Assembly (NCBI RefSeq): GCF_032854445.1
Contig: NC_088306.1
Coordinates: 27,251,764 to 27,315,763, forward strand
Direction: 5' to 3'
Origin: Liolophura sinensis
Taxonomy: Eukaryota > Mollusca > Polyplacophora > Chitonida > Chitonidae
Length of the DNA: 64,000 nucleotides
A model generated the notes under the pieces. That model searched no databases. It saw only the letters and a list, made by a program, of their open reading frames with translations, and was not told the DNA's origin. The position numbers and the translations under genes were made by a program. Shown here in pieces: positions 25,194 to 37,500 of the stretch. Numbering within the stretch: the stretch's first letter is position 1; each line of letters starts with the position of its first letter.

Positions 25194-25197
<4 letters not shown>

Positions 25198-26829
25198 TGT
25201 GTGTGTGCAATATTATATATTAACCAGTAGGCACATCTTTAGTGCACAAAAATAAAAATGTTAAAATTTTGTAACAAATTTGTGTTTAAACTCAATCGGT
25301 AAATAAATTCAGAATTGTGCTGGGCATAGGCCCATGAAAAACGCAGACAAAAGACATTCATAAATTCCATAATTTTACCTTTTAATCATGATTTCTCTCC
25401 ATTCAGATACTGTACAATGTAGAAACATAAAAAAACACCATTATAAAAGTATATCATATGATGTGTCACAGGTGGCATTAATAAATACTGACAGTGCATA
25501 GCTAACAAATTTTTACACAACAGAGTTATCCCCCTTAATTCAGTTACTTTCCCACCCAAATTTTATTTCTTTAAAATCGTACTGTTAGTATTACACATGT
25601 CCATTGAAGTCATCTGGAATAACTGAATACTATAGCATGAAATTACAGATTGTTTGCATATCCCAGTAACGTTAGTACAATGGTAATAAAGCACTTTGTC
25701 ATGCATCCACGCATAACGAGAATTTAAAATCAAAGCCCTTCAGATAAGGCCCCTATTGCATAGCCTGTCTTGCACCTCCAACTGCCTCCTTAACTTGGTA
25801 TGCACTTGCAACCTCCAGGAGGTGCCTCTGTTTCAACCTGTAATCTTACTTTCGAACACTTTTACCACTAGGAAACATTATTCAGAGTTTTATTTATTAG
25901 ATGTTTTACACATGGCAGGAATTTGCCATGTGAACCACTATTAATCCATGTGGGATATGGTAAATTTTCCTCTTTAAACTGATGATTTTCAAATGTTAAA
26001 ATTTTCAAGATGAACTTTAAGAAAATTGTTATAACTGAAAATAAAGTGCATAATTATTTGTCCAAATTTCATGAAAAAAAATCCCACATTAGTCATGCTA
26101 TGAGAACACACTTTGTTTTCTTTCGTTGTGTGATATTTCTGGTCTTGGACATCACAAGTATATGGAATATTACAAAATAAATTAGGTTCTAAAGACCTAT
26201 AAAAGTGCTTGTAAATGTAGACATGACACATAAAGGGCCAAGTTACTAAATGTTGTACAAAAAATAACTTATTTTGCCAAGATGTGAAGAGATGTTTCGA
26301 TGAGGAATACATACCCATAAAACTAAATGTATACTGATCTTGGCAAAATTTCAGTCCAAATGTTTTGTGTGTTTTATAAAGGCTGGCTGGACAAAAATGG
26401 TTGAAACACTATGCAAAGTGTTAAGATTACACTGGCTAGCAGCAGAGTACATGAAGATTTGGCCAAGAAAGAAATCATGTTTTCCTGTTAACACAGTTCA
26501 GTTTCAGCATTATTTTCTCTCTTTCTTCATCAACTGACTTATAAGTAATTATACTGTATCTTTATTTCTTCTTGGTACTTTCCAAACAGAGTTAATTCCG
26601 ACTATAAACAACATAATTTTTCAACTGATGAACTCGCAGGATAGCATGTGCCCCTTAGTTCTTCTGATTCACTTAATAAATTGTAAATATCATTAAACTG
26701 TTATTAAGTTTATCCCTGAATTATTGTTTTATGCAGCTATGTTCAGTTAAACAGCCACACACACATTTCAAATAATTTATGTGCCTATTATCTTTAATAT
26801 GAACAGCATTTGATTGAAAGGCAACAAAA

Positions 26830-26900
26830 TATAAAGTTGCCATAAGGTGGGAGTGAACTCACAATCTGCTCAGCTGCGAAGTTTGGTCAGTGCAATATTT
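26830..26900 (-). mobile_element. Possible tRNA-like SINE head
   Basis: The minus strand has a box B-like GTGAGTTCACTCC with a preceding tRNA-like stretch. There is no recognisable core. Confidence 0.3.
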
Positions 26901-27221
26901 AACTGCCACTTCGGGTATGTTTACCAATGAGTACGTTCCATGGGTTTCATGAACAGGGTATATCGAATATCGACTCATGAAATAAATTCTTAAATTAACA
27001 CAATTTCATTTTTCCACATATAAATATATTCACAGCTCAAATGATCCCAGCTTCGTCACAATGGCTTCTATGTAACATGCCATGTTGATGGTCGTATTTA
27101 CCCTGGTATACAACCAGTAAGATACATATAAAATGAGAAGACTTGGCCGGTAAAATAAAATAGCTAAAAACATAAAACAAACATGTGAATTTATCAATGT
27201 ACATGTATAGCTGCAAACACT

Positions 27222-27227
27222 TTTATT
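27222..27227 (-). promoter_or_regulatory. Possible polyadenylation signal of the RhoGEF gene
   Basis: The first AATAAA I found on the minus strand after the stop at 28448, giving a 3' UTR of about 1.2 kb. There is no other support. Confidence 0.3.
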
Positions 27228-28447
27228 CTTTTTGAACCAAAAAGATCTACAACTAACACCGGCATGATAAAGACACTCCCGTAACATACCTCTTAATGCT
27301 TCATCAATCCTATACATACATATGTAAATGTAGATTTACATAAATAGCACCAGATTCTGCTGAAGTTGCCTCCCTTTGTCAAAGTCTTCAGAGGACATAT
27401 ACAATGATGATAAGAACATATGGGTCTTTACATCAAAGATTCAGCTAAAAATATGATAAAACTAAATTATGATTAAAATGAAACAAAAAACGGGTGTGGC
27501 CAGTCACATTGGTCCAAAACATAAGCAGCATGCTTTTGACTGGAAATCACATTTTAAAAATGTTTCTCTCTTGATAGCACAATTAAAAACAAAGTAGCTA
27601 TTCGAAACCCTCCATATACATTCAAGCTCACACATATGTAGATGTGCCATTCACAGTCATGTGTCACTGGTCAGATGTTACACATAGTATTAAACACATT
27701 CTGACTATTCGTAACAGTTTCAAATTGTCACCCATGTTGCTTGTTTGTAATTTATCATATCTCTGATTTTTGTCCTGATTCCAAATGCCATCACCAATTT
27801 CTTGACATATCAACAAGTGGGCCTGTCTACAAACACGAGAGCACCTCATAAAGCACCTTTTAAGTTTCAAGAGCGTTTTTGCACCGTCCCAGTTTTCAAT
27901 GTCGAACATGCACCTTTCAAGTTCGACATTTCATGGTTGGTGCAGTCAGATTTTGTCTTGAGCACTTCTCAAAATAACAGGGACAATCCAGCTGCACATG
28001 GACATGTTGAGCACCACATGATCTAAGAAGATGCCACAGATTTTACCTCCCTAATGTCCCTCTGTCAAAAAGGAAGTGGCTGGTATCTCCTTGTCATGAA
28101 CAAGACTGGAACTCCCAATTGACAATAGGCTCCATTAGCTCACAAAACTTGCCTCCTGCAAAAGCCGTTCTTTTCTGCAGAAAGCCTTCTGGAACTTGCA
28201 GGGTGACTTGAGTGGTATCCACATGTGGTAAAAGCCATCGATGGTTGAACTTCCGCACATGATGAAAGCCATACACATCAGCTATCCAATTTTGGACACC
28301 ATCCATACTGCGGATGGAACCTATGTACGCTATCACCATCTATCCTCCACGCGTCCTTCACAGCTGTACAGGAACCTATCCACACGTATCAGATCCTACA
28401 ATCTTGGTCGAAAGATGAACTTGCAAACATGAGGACTGGATGTGAGT

Positions 28448-28599
28448 TCACGTCTTCGTCTTCTTGCCCATGAAGTTGAACCAGCTCTTCTTCTTCGTGT
28501 GGAAATGTCTCATGTTCCTCGGAAGTGTTGCAGGGAGATTTCTAAGCATGTCCTTCTGATAATACCCAGCCGTAGACATCCGTCTTCCCACGGGTTTAC
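28448..28599 (-). CDS. RhoGEF last exon, basic C-terminus
   Basis: Acceptor ctttctctgtccacag, entering in phase 1. It encodes [20 protein letters not shown], then a short basic tail [15 protein letters not shown], and stops at TGA 28450-28448. The tail resembles the FW-x-LTPFKK ending of vertebrate members. Confidence 0.85.
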
Positions 28600-31500
28600 C
28601 TGTGGACAGAGAAAGCCAGCAGAATTAGAATTCATGTCAAACAATAGATGTACTTGCTTATACCAAGAGAAACAAAATACCCTAAGTGTTCAACTGTTTC
28701 AACCACCTCTGCAACCAATATTCTGAAATATAGAATAATGTGTTGCAGAGAAATAATCTACACAGTATTATGAAGCGTGCATCTTAAATAACATGAACAA
28801 ACCATTTAGGACATCATCAGTAATTGTATGCATAAATTCCGCTGAAAAAACTGCTTTAGTTGTTAAACAGGTTGAAGATTTACAGTAGCTGATTTTCAGG
28901 ACCAAATTTAAAATATGTTGCTCAGACTACTTATCTGATAGATGTGATATGCTGTACACAAAAAACTTCCCTGATATGGCTGCAGTGAGCTGGTGGATAC
29001 TAAGTGGGCGAAGGAAACTGATTAGCAGGTGAGAGCAGGTGAGGAAACCAAATAGCAGGTGAGGAAACTGAGTAGCAGAGAGGAAACTGACTAAGACTCT
29101 GAGAAGAACCCACACGTAACCTCTCGCACACACCCACAAAGCCACTTTAAACCATGCCCTCTCACTGGTTCAGACCTTATGGACTCCAGCAAATAGCCAA
29201 CCACTTAGCCAACAAATAATTATTACACCAACTGAGGTGACCTAATAAAGGTAATACACTTGGGCCAAAGCTTTCAACAACATAAATGCTTTTTAGCCAT
29301 AGACACACAGCTCTACACTCGATTCAAAGTTTGACACTGGAAAGTCAGGGTGTGATTGTGGTATTCAAGCCACTTTAGAGGGAGATAATACGTATTAGAC
29401 ACTAAGGACTGTCAAGTTATCAAGAAATCTGATTAGAAGATGCTATAATGCAAGAAAAAGTTCTAGGGCAACGTGCAGTTTAGAGAATAATTGTGCTTTC
29501 GTTGCACATCTGCATTCATTTCAAAAGATTGCGAATATATTAAGTAAGTAAATCCATCATGAGAGATTAGATAATAATTTTGAGTTAATAATAAAAGTAT
29601 AAGTAAGGATGAGGTGCATACTAGTAAAATGAATAACTGTGTATGGAATAGCACAAAAATATGAAGTGCGTTCTGAATTAATTTTGGATATCAAGACTGT
29701 TTTGATGTTTGTAACATCAATTACTTGTACAGGTATTTTCAAAGAAAAAGAATTGGCTACTTTCACTACAGCTGACCATGCAGGATCGAGGGCCATACCA
29801 ATTTTTTGGAATGAATGACTATTACAAAATTCAGAATACATGTATCTTTGGTCATGCTTTCAAACATATGCCACACATCACAGAATCTGGGATAAAAATA
29901 AAGTTCAATAACTACCTCAAAAGGTTTGATATGAAGTTCATCAATATAGGTAATATGGGTTTCCAGAGTGCAAAGCAGTAGGAGATCTATGCATAAATTT
30001 ACTCAGAGCAAAAGAATTCATCAAAAACTGATCAATAAGATTGGCTAGCATCATGCGTCTCATGCATAACTTACACAGAAGGCCACATTAGCATTATCGT
30101 TCCACAATCCGATTTAATAGCACTAGAAGACCTGTGGAAGGTGAAGTGGGATTTGGAAATTTCATGTCATCTTAAATGTAGGCTATGTGCATTTTTCATT
30201 GTCACCTTTTGGCAGTATGTCTAAAGTCTAAAGCAAATAACAAAACCCTTAGCGTGAAATTATGCTAATACATACTTTTATAATAATGGCTAAAATGGTG
30301 GTGTGCTGAATAAAATCAAATCCACTAATATTTCAGAAATGAACATTCAAATCAGTGAAATTCAGTGGTACAATACAAGAACTGATAAATATGAATACTT
30401 GTGCTAAAGTGACACAAAAAAGTGATATTTTCTGAATCCTCCGAAAAGAGTACATTGTAACTCAGACATAGAAAATATCAATATCGCCGATATCTTACCT
30501 TTTGGTTTCTCTAACTGAGCCCTGGATTTCAACACTGCTGTCTGGACTTGTCTTGGAATGGTAAATTCTGTCAGAAATGAAAAAGAAAACAGTTTAATGT
30601 ACAAGACACAAACAGAAGTATTCATTTTACTAGTGGTAGTGCTGAATTAAAGAATTAGTGCTATTACCAGACAAAGGCTAATGCTACACTTAAATTGTTT
30701 ACCCAATAAAATGGAAAGACACACATATTTTACACACGGCTGTGCGATATTTTTACTTTTTAACTCAGCTGAACATAAACTATACAGCTAGATGATCATT
30801 CAGATAATCCTGGCGTAATGTATATAATGCTGGGAAAAGTTTTGAATGTTTTAGTTTAGTTTCCGCGGCTGCACTCACCATTTTCTTGTCCTCTTTGACC
30901 TGCTGTCTTTCCTGAGAGAATGCCCGAATCCACTTTTTCTCTCTCTGCGGGAGTCTTAGAGGAGAACAGGAACCACTTGTCCTGAGATTTGTCATGTAGT
31001 TTCCAGCCGTTCTTCACATTCACATTGTACTGGAGATCTGCATGAAAAAAAATAGTCATGTTACAGAAATAATACATTGTGATGTCAGAATCAAAATATA
31101 ATCTGCATGAATATATGTTCCACGGGTGCTTCATTGAAAAAGACTTCAACACAGGCTAATTGTAGGACTAAAACAATTTTCACCTGATCAGTCACCTAGC
31201 CTTTACACCTATCATGTACTTGTATGTAGAAACAGTTTAAATGCAATTTAAGTAAATTACTATTTTCAGCTGAATAAATCTTTGGGGTGAATTGCAAGGA
31301 TTAAAAAGGATTAAGGTGGTTATCTTAGAACTACATATTTGGCTCCGGAAAAGGCCAATCAATGCATTTAAACTTTCCAAGCCTTAAAAACCTGCATCAA
31401 CCGTACACACACCAGAAATGTACACAAACATTTAGTGAAGATTAAATATCATTCAGGAGAATGACTTACCTTTTCCATCAGGAAGCATGATAAGATCACA

Positions 31501-34500
31501 ATGGTCCAGTAAAACTCTTCCCTTGTAACAAAATCCATTCCGTCTAAGTAAATCCTAGAAAATACGTAAGACAAGTAGCATTTAGAAAAAAAGTACAAAC
31601 ATGCAAAGTTAGATCAGTGTTGCAAGGAAAATTATTAAATGTAAATTTTCCATTATTCTATTTGTCATCACTGTACGAGATGTTACACTCCTGGAGATTA
31701 GGAGTCTATTGGCCAGAGTGGTGGTGTATGGAGGTCCTTCCAATATGGCCGCACTTTCATGACTGAACGTACCATGCTTGGCAACAATACACTAAAGATT
31801 AACATGTGGATATTTCTTGGACATAGCAAGTTTCCATTATACAAACTTAATACTACATCCAGCTCGGCTTGTTGATTAGGAAACAAATCAGGTTGCATGA
31901 CACTCTGGCTTGTAAACACTGCTTGGCTTCACGAAGTCAGCAAAAAAAACACCAAACACAAAAGAGGTATGGAAATCACATTCAAAGCTGATCTGACACG
32001 CGAGATGAGATTTGAACATCAGGATTTTGGCAAGTGTTTATAAACCAAGGTGTTAAGACACATGTGTACTAACAATGTGAGTGTGTGTGTGGGGGGGGGG
32101 GGGGGGGGTAGGAAGAGGGGGGGGTGCAGAGAGGGGTGGGCATTGTGTCTAGCTCCAAACAATCCTCAGCTAATTAGAGGTTTCAATTTTGTCAAACCAC
32201 TGCACAAATTCACATGCACAATTTATCAAGATTTCTAAATAATCACATTTTATAAAATCTTTAAAGTATGTACACTGACACGAATACCATACGAGTAAAC
32301 TGATTTTTGTGACTTACCTTTTTGCAGTAGATGAGCTGATGGTCAAACAAAAACAAAGTCCTTTCTTGAGATCGTCCACTGCGGTTAATCTTATGAGCTT
32401 CACCCGACGTTATTAATTCTGAACTCAACTCGAGTAAATCTGAGCCCTTTGAAAACAAGAAAAACATATGAAATGTGTGAGATACACTTACAATTGGCAA
32501 AAGGGTGGGATGTTTGTACATTAGTTTCCAAGAGAAAACAAAAGAACATCTTATCTCTTATCATGGGAGTAATCAACTGACTGAAAATTTAATGCAAAAC
32601 TGGATGGTTTCTTAAATTCTAAGGAAAAAGCCACAGTCCAGAGTTTAGACTAAAGTGCAGACTCTGAGAATTGCATTGTGTTTGAAAACCTTGTAAATCT
32701 TACCTCCCAATCTTCCACACTTTGTTGCCATGCCGATATTTTGGCAATGCTTTCCATTTTGCGTTTGCGCTCATTGATAAGGCATGCAATCCTCTTCATT
32801 GCGTCCAGCGCCTGGCAAACGTTGTCATAATCACTGTGATCGGGATCCGTAAATTTGAGCAGTTCCGACAACTGCAGAGGATATTTGCAGATTTTCTGAA
32901 CAGGCGTGAGAAGAAATCCTTCCAACGGGATCTGGATCATTTCTTGAAGAAGTCTGCAAGCCTGAAATTTTGTTTACTGGCCATTAATACAAGCGTGGAA
33001 AAGAAGTAAAAATGAAAACACATAAGAACATAAATATATTTTCTTACTCACGACAAATTCACCTGTATTGTATATGAACTATGTTTATAAACTGAAAGGA
33101 GAGAAAATGTTTTCAAAACAGATTTTAGGGCATTTCCTCTGATTTACACAAACCTACAACTTCACATATCTGCCTAAATATAAAATAGTGCACAAAAAAA
33201 ATTGTTTTACATCAAAATCGCATCCTACCTCAAAGAAATGTCGATATCGTTTATTCCTGTAAAGCTCCTGTAGTTCCTTGCAGGCATCAGGGTGGTTGTT
33301 GCAGTAGTCGGAGTAAATCTCGAAATCTTTTTTCTGAAAACATGCAAATTATTCAATTATTCATAAGACTCCTGAAATTTCCTTTTTTTCTTCTTGATAA
33401 AAAAGATGATAAATACAGTTATTGCCCTTGTTCCAGCAGGTTTGAGCAGCTCTAAGTATAAAAAAATCAAGAAGTAAGAATATGTTATTCAAAACACAAA
33501 TGTGCCTTTAGAAAACAGCTTTGCATGAAAATTTTGATCTCCTTGAATTATTATTCTTATATTTGCATAAAAAGTCAAATGAGGACTTACACTGTTCAAG
33601 AAACACTGGCCAACTTCTGTCAAGTGAGGTAAACCTGAGTTATAGCTTTTCTCCAGGTCTGTCACAAACTGCTTCGAAACATTGTAAATGTCTTCCAGGT
33701 TCCCAAACAAGATTCGTATCCTGTTTTCACTGAACATGGCGGGATGGCGTCTGGCCTGATGGATGTATCCCTGTGGGTGAAAAACATAAATAATTAATTT
33801 TAAATCTCGACAAGTTCAGAAGATTGGCATTTGAATGTATAAACTTTGCTAGTTGATATACACATAAAAATCTCTCATTTATAAAGCCCTGAAGAGATTA
33901 AACACAACTGGGACCAAAACTACCATTTTCAAAAAAAAAAAAAAAAAATTTAATTCATAACAGCAACAAAATCAAGGCATGTCAATCTTACCTCAATAAC
34001 ATCATGTAAATGCTTGACATAATCTTTCTCGGCCTGCAGGATTTCGTTAATAACATTTGTTCGTGCCTGTTCACGACTGACTCCCCCCGTGGATGTGAGG
34101 CGCCGTGATGGTTCGGGACTCGGGAACGCCGTGTGCATGGATTCTATCGGCTGAGCCAGCACCTCCTCTTCTTCTAGCTGACCCTGGTTGGCTCGCAACT
34201 GAAATCCAATCAGAATTGAACCTTATTAGATTGCACTGAAGTGACCAAACAATGAAGAGCTGTGCATTTTTATTGAGTTGGAAAAATTGTTTTACACAGT
34301 ATAAAATAAAAAACTGCTGGCATGGAAAGCATAAAAAAGCACAAATTCCTAATATCTGCCTCAGCTGCAGGATGGGGCTTCACATCGTCTCGCACTAAAT
34401 CCCATGTTAATAGATAGGAGGCCTCTTTGTAAAAACATTTTTTCTGACCAACAAAACACCTAAATCTAGCCTAAAACTGAATTAAATCAGAATAACTTTA

Positions 34501-37500
34501 CTGCTAACTTTAGATTTCAATGTTTCTCCGCATGAACTGATTTAACGGACGAACATGGAATTTGAACATCAAGCAAGTTTCTTACCCTGACAAAAGCAGC
34601 TGGAAACCATCCTTCTCGATCATCGACGGCGCCCCACCACCAGTCTTTGTCTGCGGTGTCTGTGACCTCAATCACATCACCGGCGCGAAAGCCAAGCTCC
34701 TCGGGATCCATGGTCACATGGTCCCACAATGCTTCAGCGTACGTCAAACACTCTTCGTATGGTTTCTGAAAACAGTAGAAAGTAAGAATTTTAAAAACTC
34801 TGTCCTATGGTAATGAACAAGGCCTGTGAAGCTACAAATATTACCATGTGTCAATAATAGGTAGTATTACTTCAGAAATCTTAAATTTAAAGGTAATTCC
34901 TTTAGGAAATTCAACTCAAATCTTTAACCGTCAATCAACTGATGTGCGAAAGACTGGTGACTAAAATAATAGTAAGAACATAGATTACATATGCAAATAA
35001 ATCCGAACTTTACCAAAAACCAATCTAGTCCATTATCTGATGCGGCTAACTTCTTGGAATCGATATCAAATCCATAATTGGTCAGAAGTGTAACTCTGAT
35101 CTTGGTATAAATATCATCAGCTTTGCTCAATCCAGCTAAATCCAGGGAATTCATTCTGCTAGAATAGTTAATGGCTTCTTCTGGCAAAATGTACTAGAAT
35201 CCTACACAGTTTTGGGGTAACTTGGACAGCTCACACTTTATGCAATACTTATATAGACTTGCTGGGCTGTAGAGCATTTTGATTGGCCAGCCAGTTTTCA
35301 ACATTATGCTAATTTCAGGTGAGCCAAGACCAAGCTATTCAGTTTTAATCAACAGTTAGCTTATGACACAGGTGCAGAGTGATAGCTTGCATAGACACTC
35401 ACTTGTCACCTGTACAGGTAGAGGTAACTCTTAAGTAACCCCTGCTGTGATTGTGTATTTCTAGTGTTCACAGGTAGGCATTGTTTTCTAATCACACCTG
35501 GACAAAGCCTAACAGACTTAAGACCTTCAGATCTAACTCTGGTTTCTGTCACTTGTTTGGCTTGTGTTTATAATAATTAATATTTTACTAATTTAGACAG
35601 CCTTCTGGTCATTAAAATACTTAATAGGTCAAGGTTTTTTAAAACATGACCCCTGCAGGTAACCTGCTGAGAAACAAGCAACCAATTACTGTATGGTCAA
35701 CTGCAATTGTCTTGTCAAAGCAACACAAACATATTGTTGTATTTTATTTTCTTTCATTCATTAACATGTGAAATAAAACAATGCTAAGTCATTGTGAATG
35801 TAGCGTAAGAGTAAAGTAGTTGAGATAAAAGAAATGATTTTCAAACATAATTTTTTTTTCATTTTCACCTAAATAGAATCACTACAGATTTTTTGGTGAT
35901 ATTTAATTAATTCCTTATCAGAAAAAGTGAAAGGTTAGCATCAAATCCACCATTTTAAGACCATTTTGTGCTCCAAAAGTGCATTTTACACACCAAATTT
36001 TAGGTGAAATAAGCAGTAGTTAAATTTGTAAATCTGTTCCTTACAGTATTTGCATGTTGTTGGTCATACTATAAAACAATGAAGTTATCTGAGCACACAG
36101 CATTTGTTTCACAAGGTCTGCTAGGGCACTGAATCAATGGCATTGTTAGGGGCACAGTCAAAAACTAAACATGAAGGTCTTGCATTTGCACAAAATTCAC
36201 AGGAAATGACAGTATCCACTTACACCTGGCCACAACTCTGATTTTGTCATGAAGTAAATGTATGATGTATATGTTTGAATGCAGTGTATACAGGAAGTCA
36301 ATAGTCCCGCTTATCTACTCAATACATTTTTTATCATTTCCTTAGATTAAATCCCAAGCAACTTATCATGTGCTCATTTGTAAACAGCATTTAAATATCT
36401 CAGGTACATAAGGTACTCATCAAAATACAACATCATATTACATGTTACATGAAAATGATTTCATAATTTCCTTGTTCCTGTATGTTCTTAGTGAGCTCAC
36501 TTGTTTTGTCACTAAATTTCACTATAAATATTAATTTATACTTAAGGAATATTTCATCACAACAATTTCAAACACATAGCAGAATTAAGATCCAAGGCAA
36601 AGAGTATTACATTATTTATTTCATATTTTTTTTACTGATTACTTTTTTTCAGGGTTAACTGACATAATATCATCAAGAGAAAACAACTACAAGACTTAAA
36701 ACTTTTGCAACGAGGATAACCTTCTGTTCTTCAACAACAACAAAATTAAGGTGTACTTCTGAGTGTTTGCCAACACTCTTTAATCCTTTTGCTTGCATGT
36801 GTAATTATGCATCAACAAAGCCAGACAACCTCAGTATCAATAGCAGATCAATAAGTGATCTGTGAGTCACTCACACAGGGGGGTCTCTAAGAATCAGATT
36901 TGTTGAGTGACCACCATCACTCAATGGCACAATGACTTCTCCTTCCATTATTCCACTAATTTGTGTAACAGTTCACTCACAAAAAGCCCTTATATAATTC
37001 GCATCAAGTTTGATAGATGCATGAGAGGATTTCATTCTCCTCAAAACCAAGCTAAATGTGAGATCACATATGCCACATCAACATCTTAGAAGTCTTGTTT
37101 AACCTGAATTTAGAACAGCACATTAACACTTATAGCGTACATCTGTAAATTCCACGTAAGATCATTCCCTAAGGTAAAGCACTCCATGTATATGTGACTT
37201 TCTTACAAACTGTTAAAGTCCCTGTTTTTCCCCTAGCTGCCACCCTCCTCCCCGTTCCTGGCGAGACAACATCTCAAAAGTTACTTTATTTGACCAAACA
37301 ATTTGCCTTCACATGTGCCTTTATAAAAAACAACTAGGTCATAAAATATTACTTTAAAGCTACGAAACTCACAGTTTTCCAGTAGGATATTGTCCTATCT
37401 CCCAAACCAACTTCAAAATACCTTTTTAAGGTCAATGGAACTCTCAGAGCCAAGCAAAATAACTAATTTAGCCATAGCCAGAATTGTAGGTAATTTCAGT

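Larger units (their letters stand above)
23014..28447. other. Gene-poor interval between histone H3 and the RhoGEF 3' end
   Basis: No exon with matching splice sites was found. It holds a G-rich tract (23755-23845), a SINE-2 tail (24960-25065), a TA microsatellite (25150-25193) and a possible SINE head (26830-26900). The RhoGEF 3' UTR occupies the right end. Confidence 0.6.

Noticed and set aside
30780-30878. C-terminal extension reading past the donor at 30879
   Set aside because: GTGAGT is a strong donor, and the next two exons (30567-30499, 28599-28448) continue the family's C-terminus.
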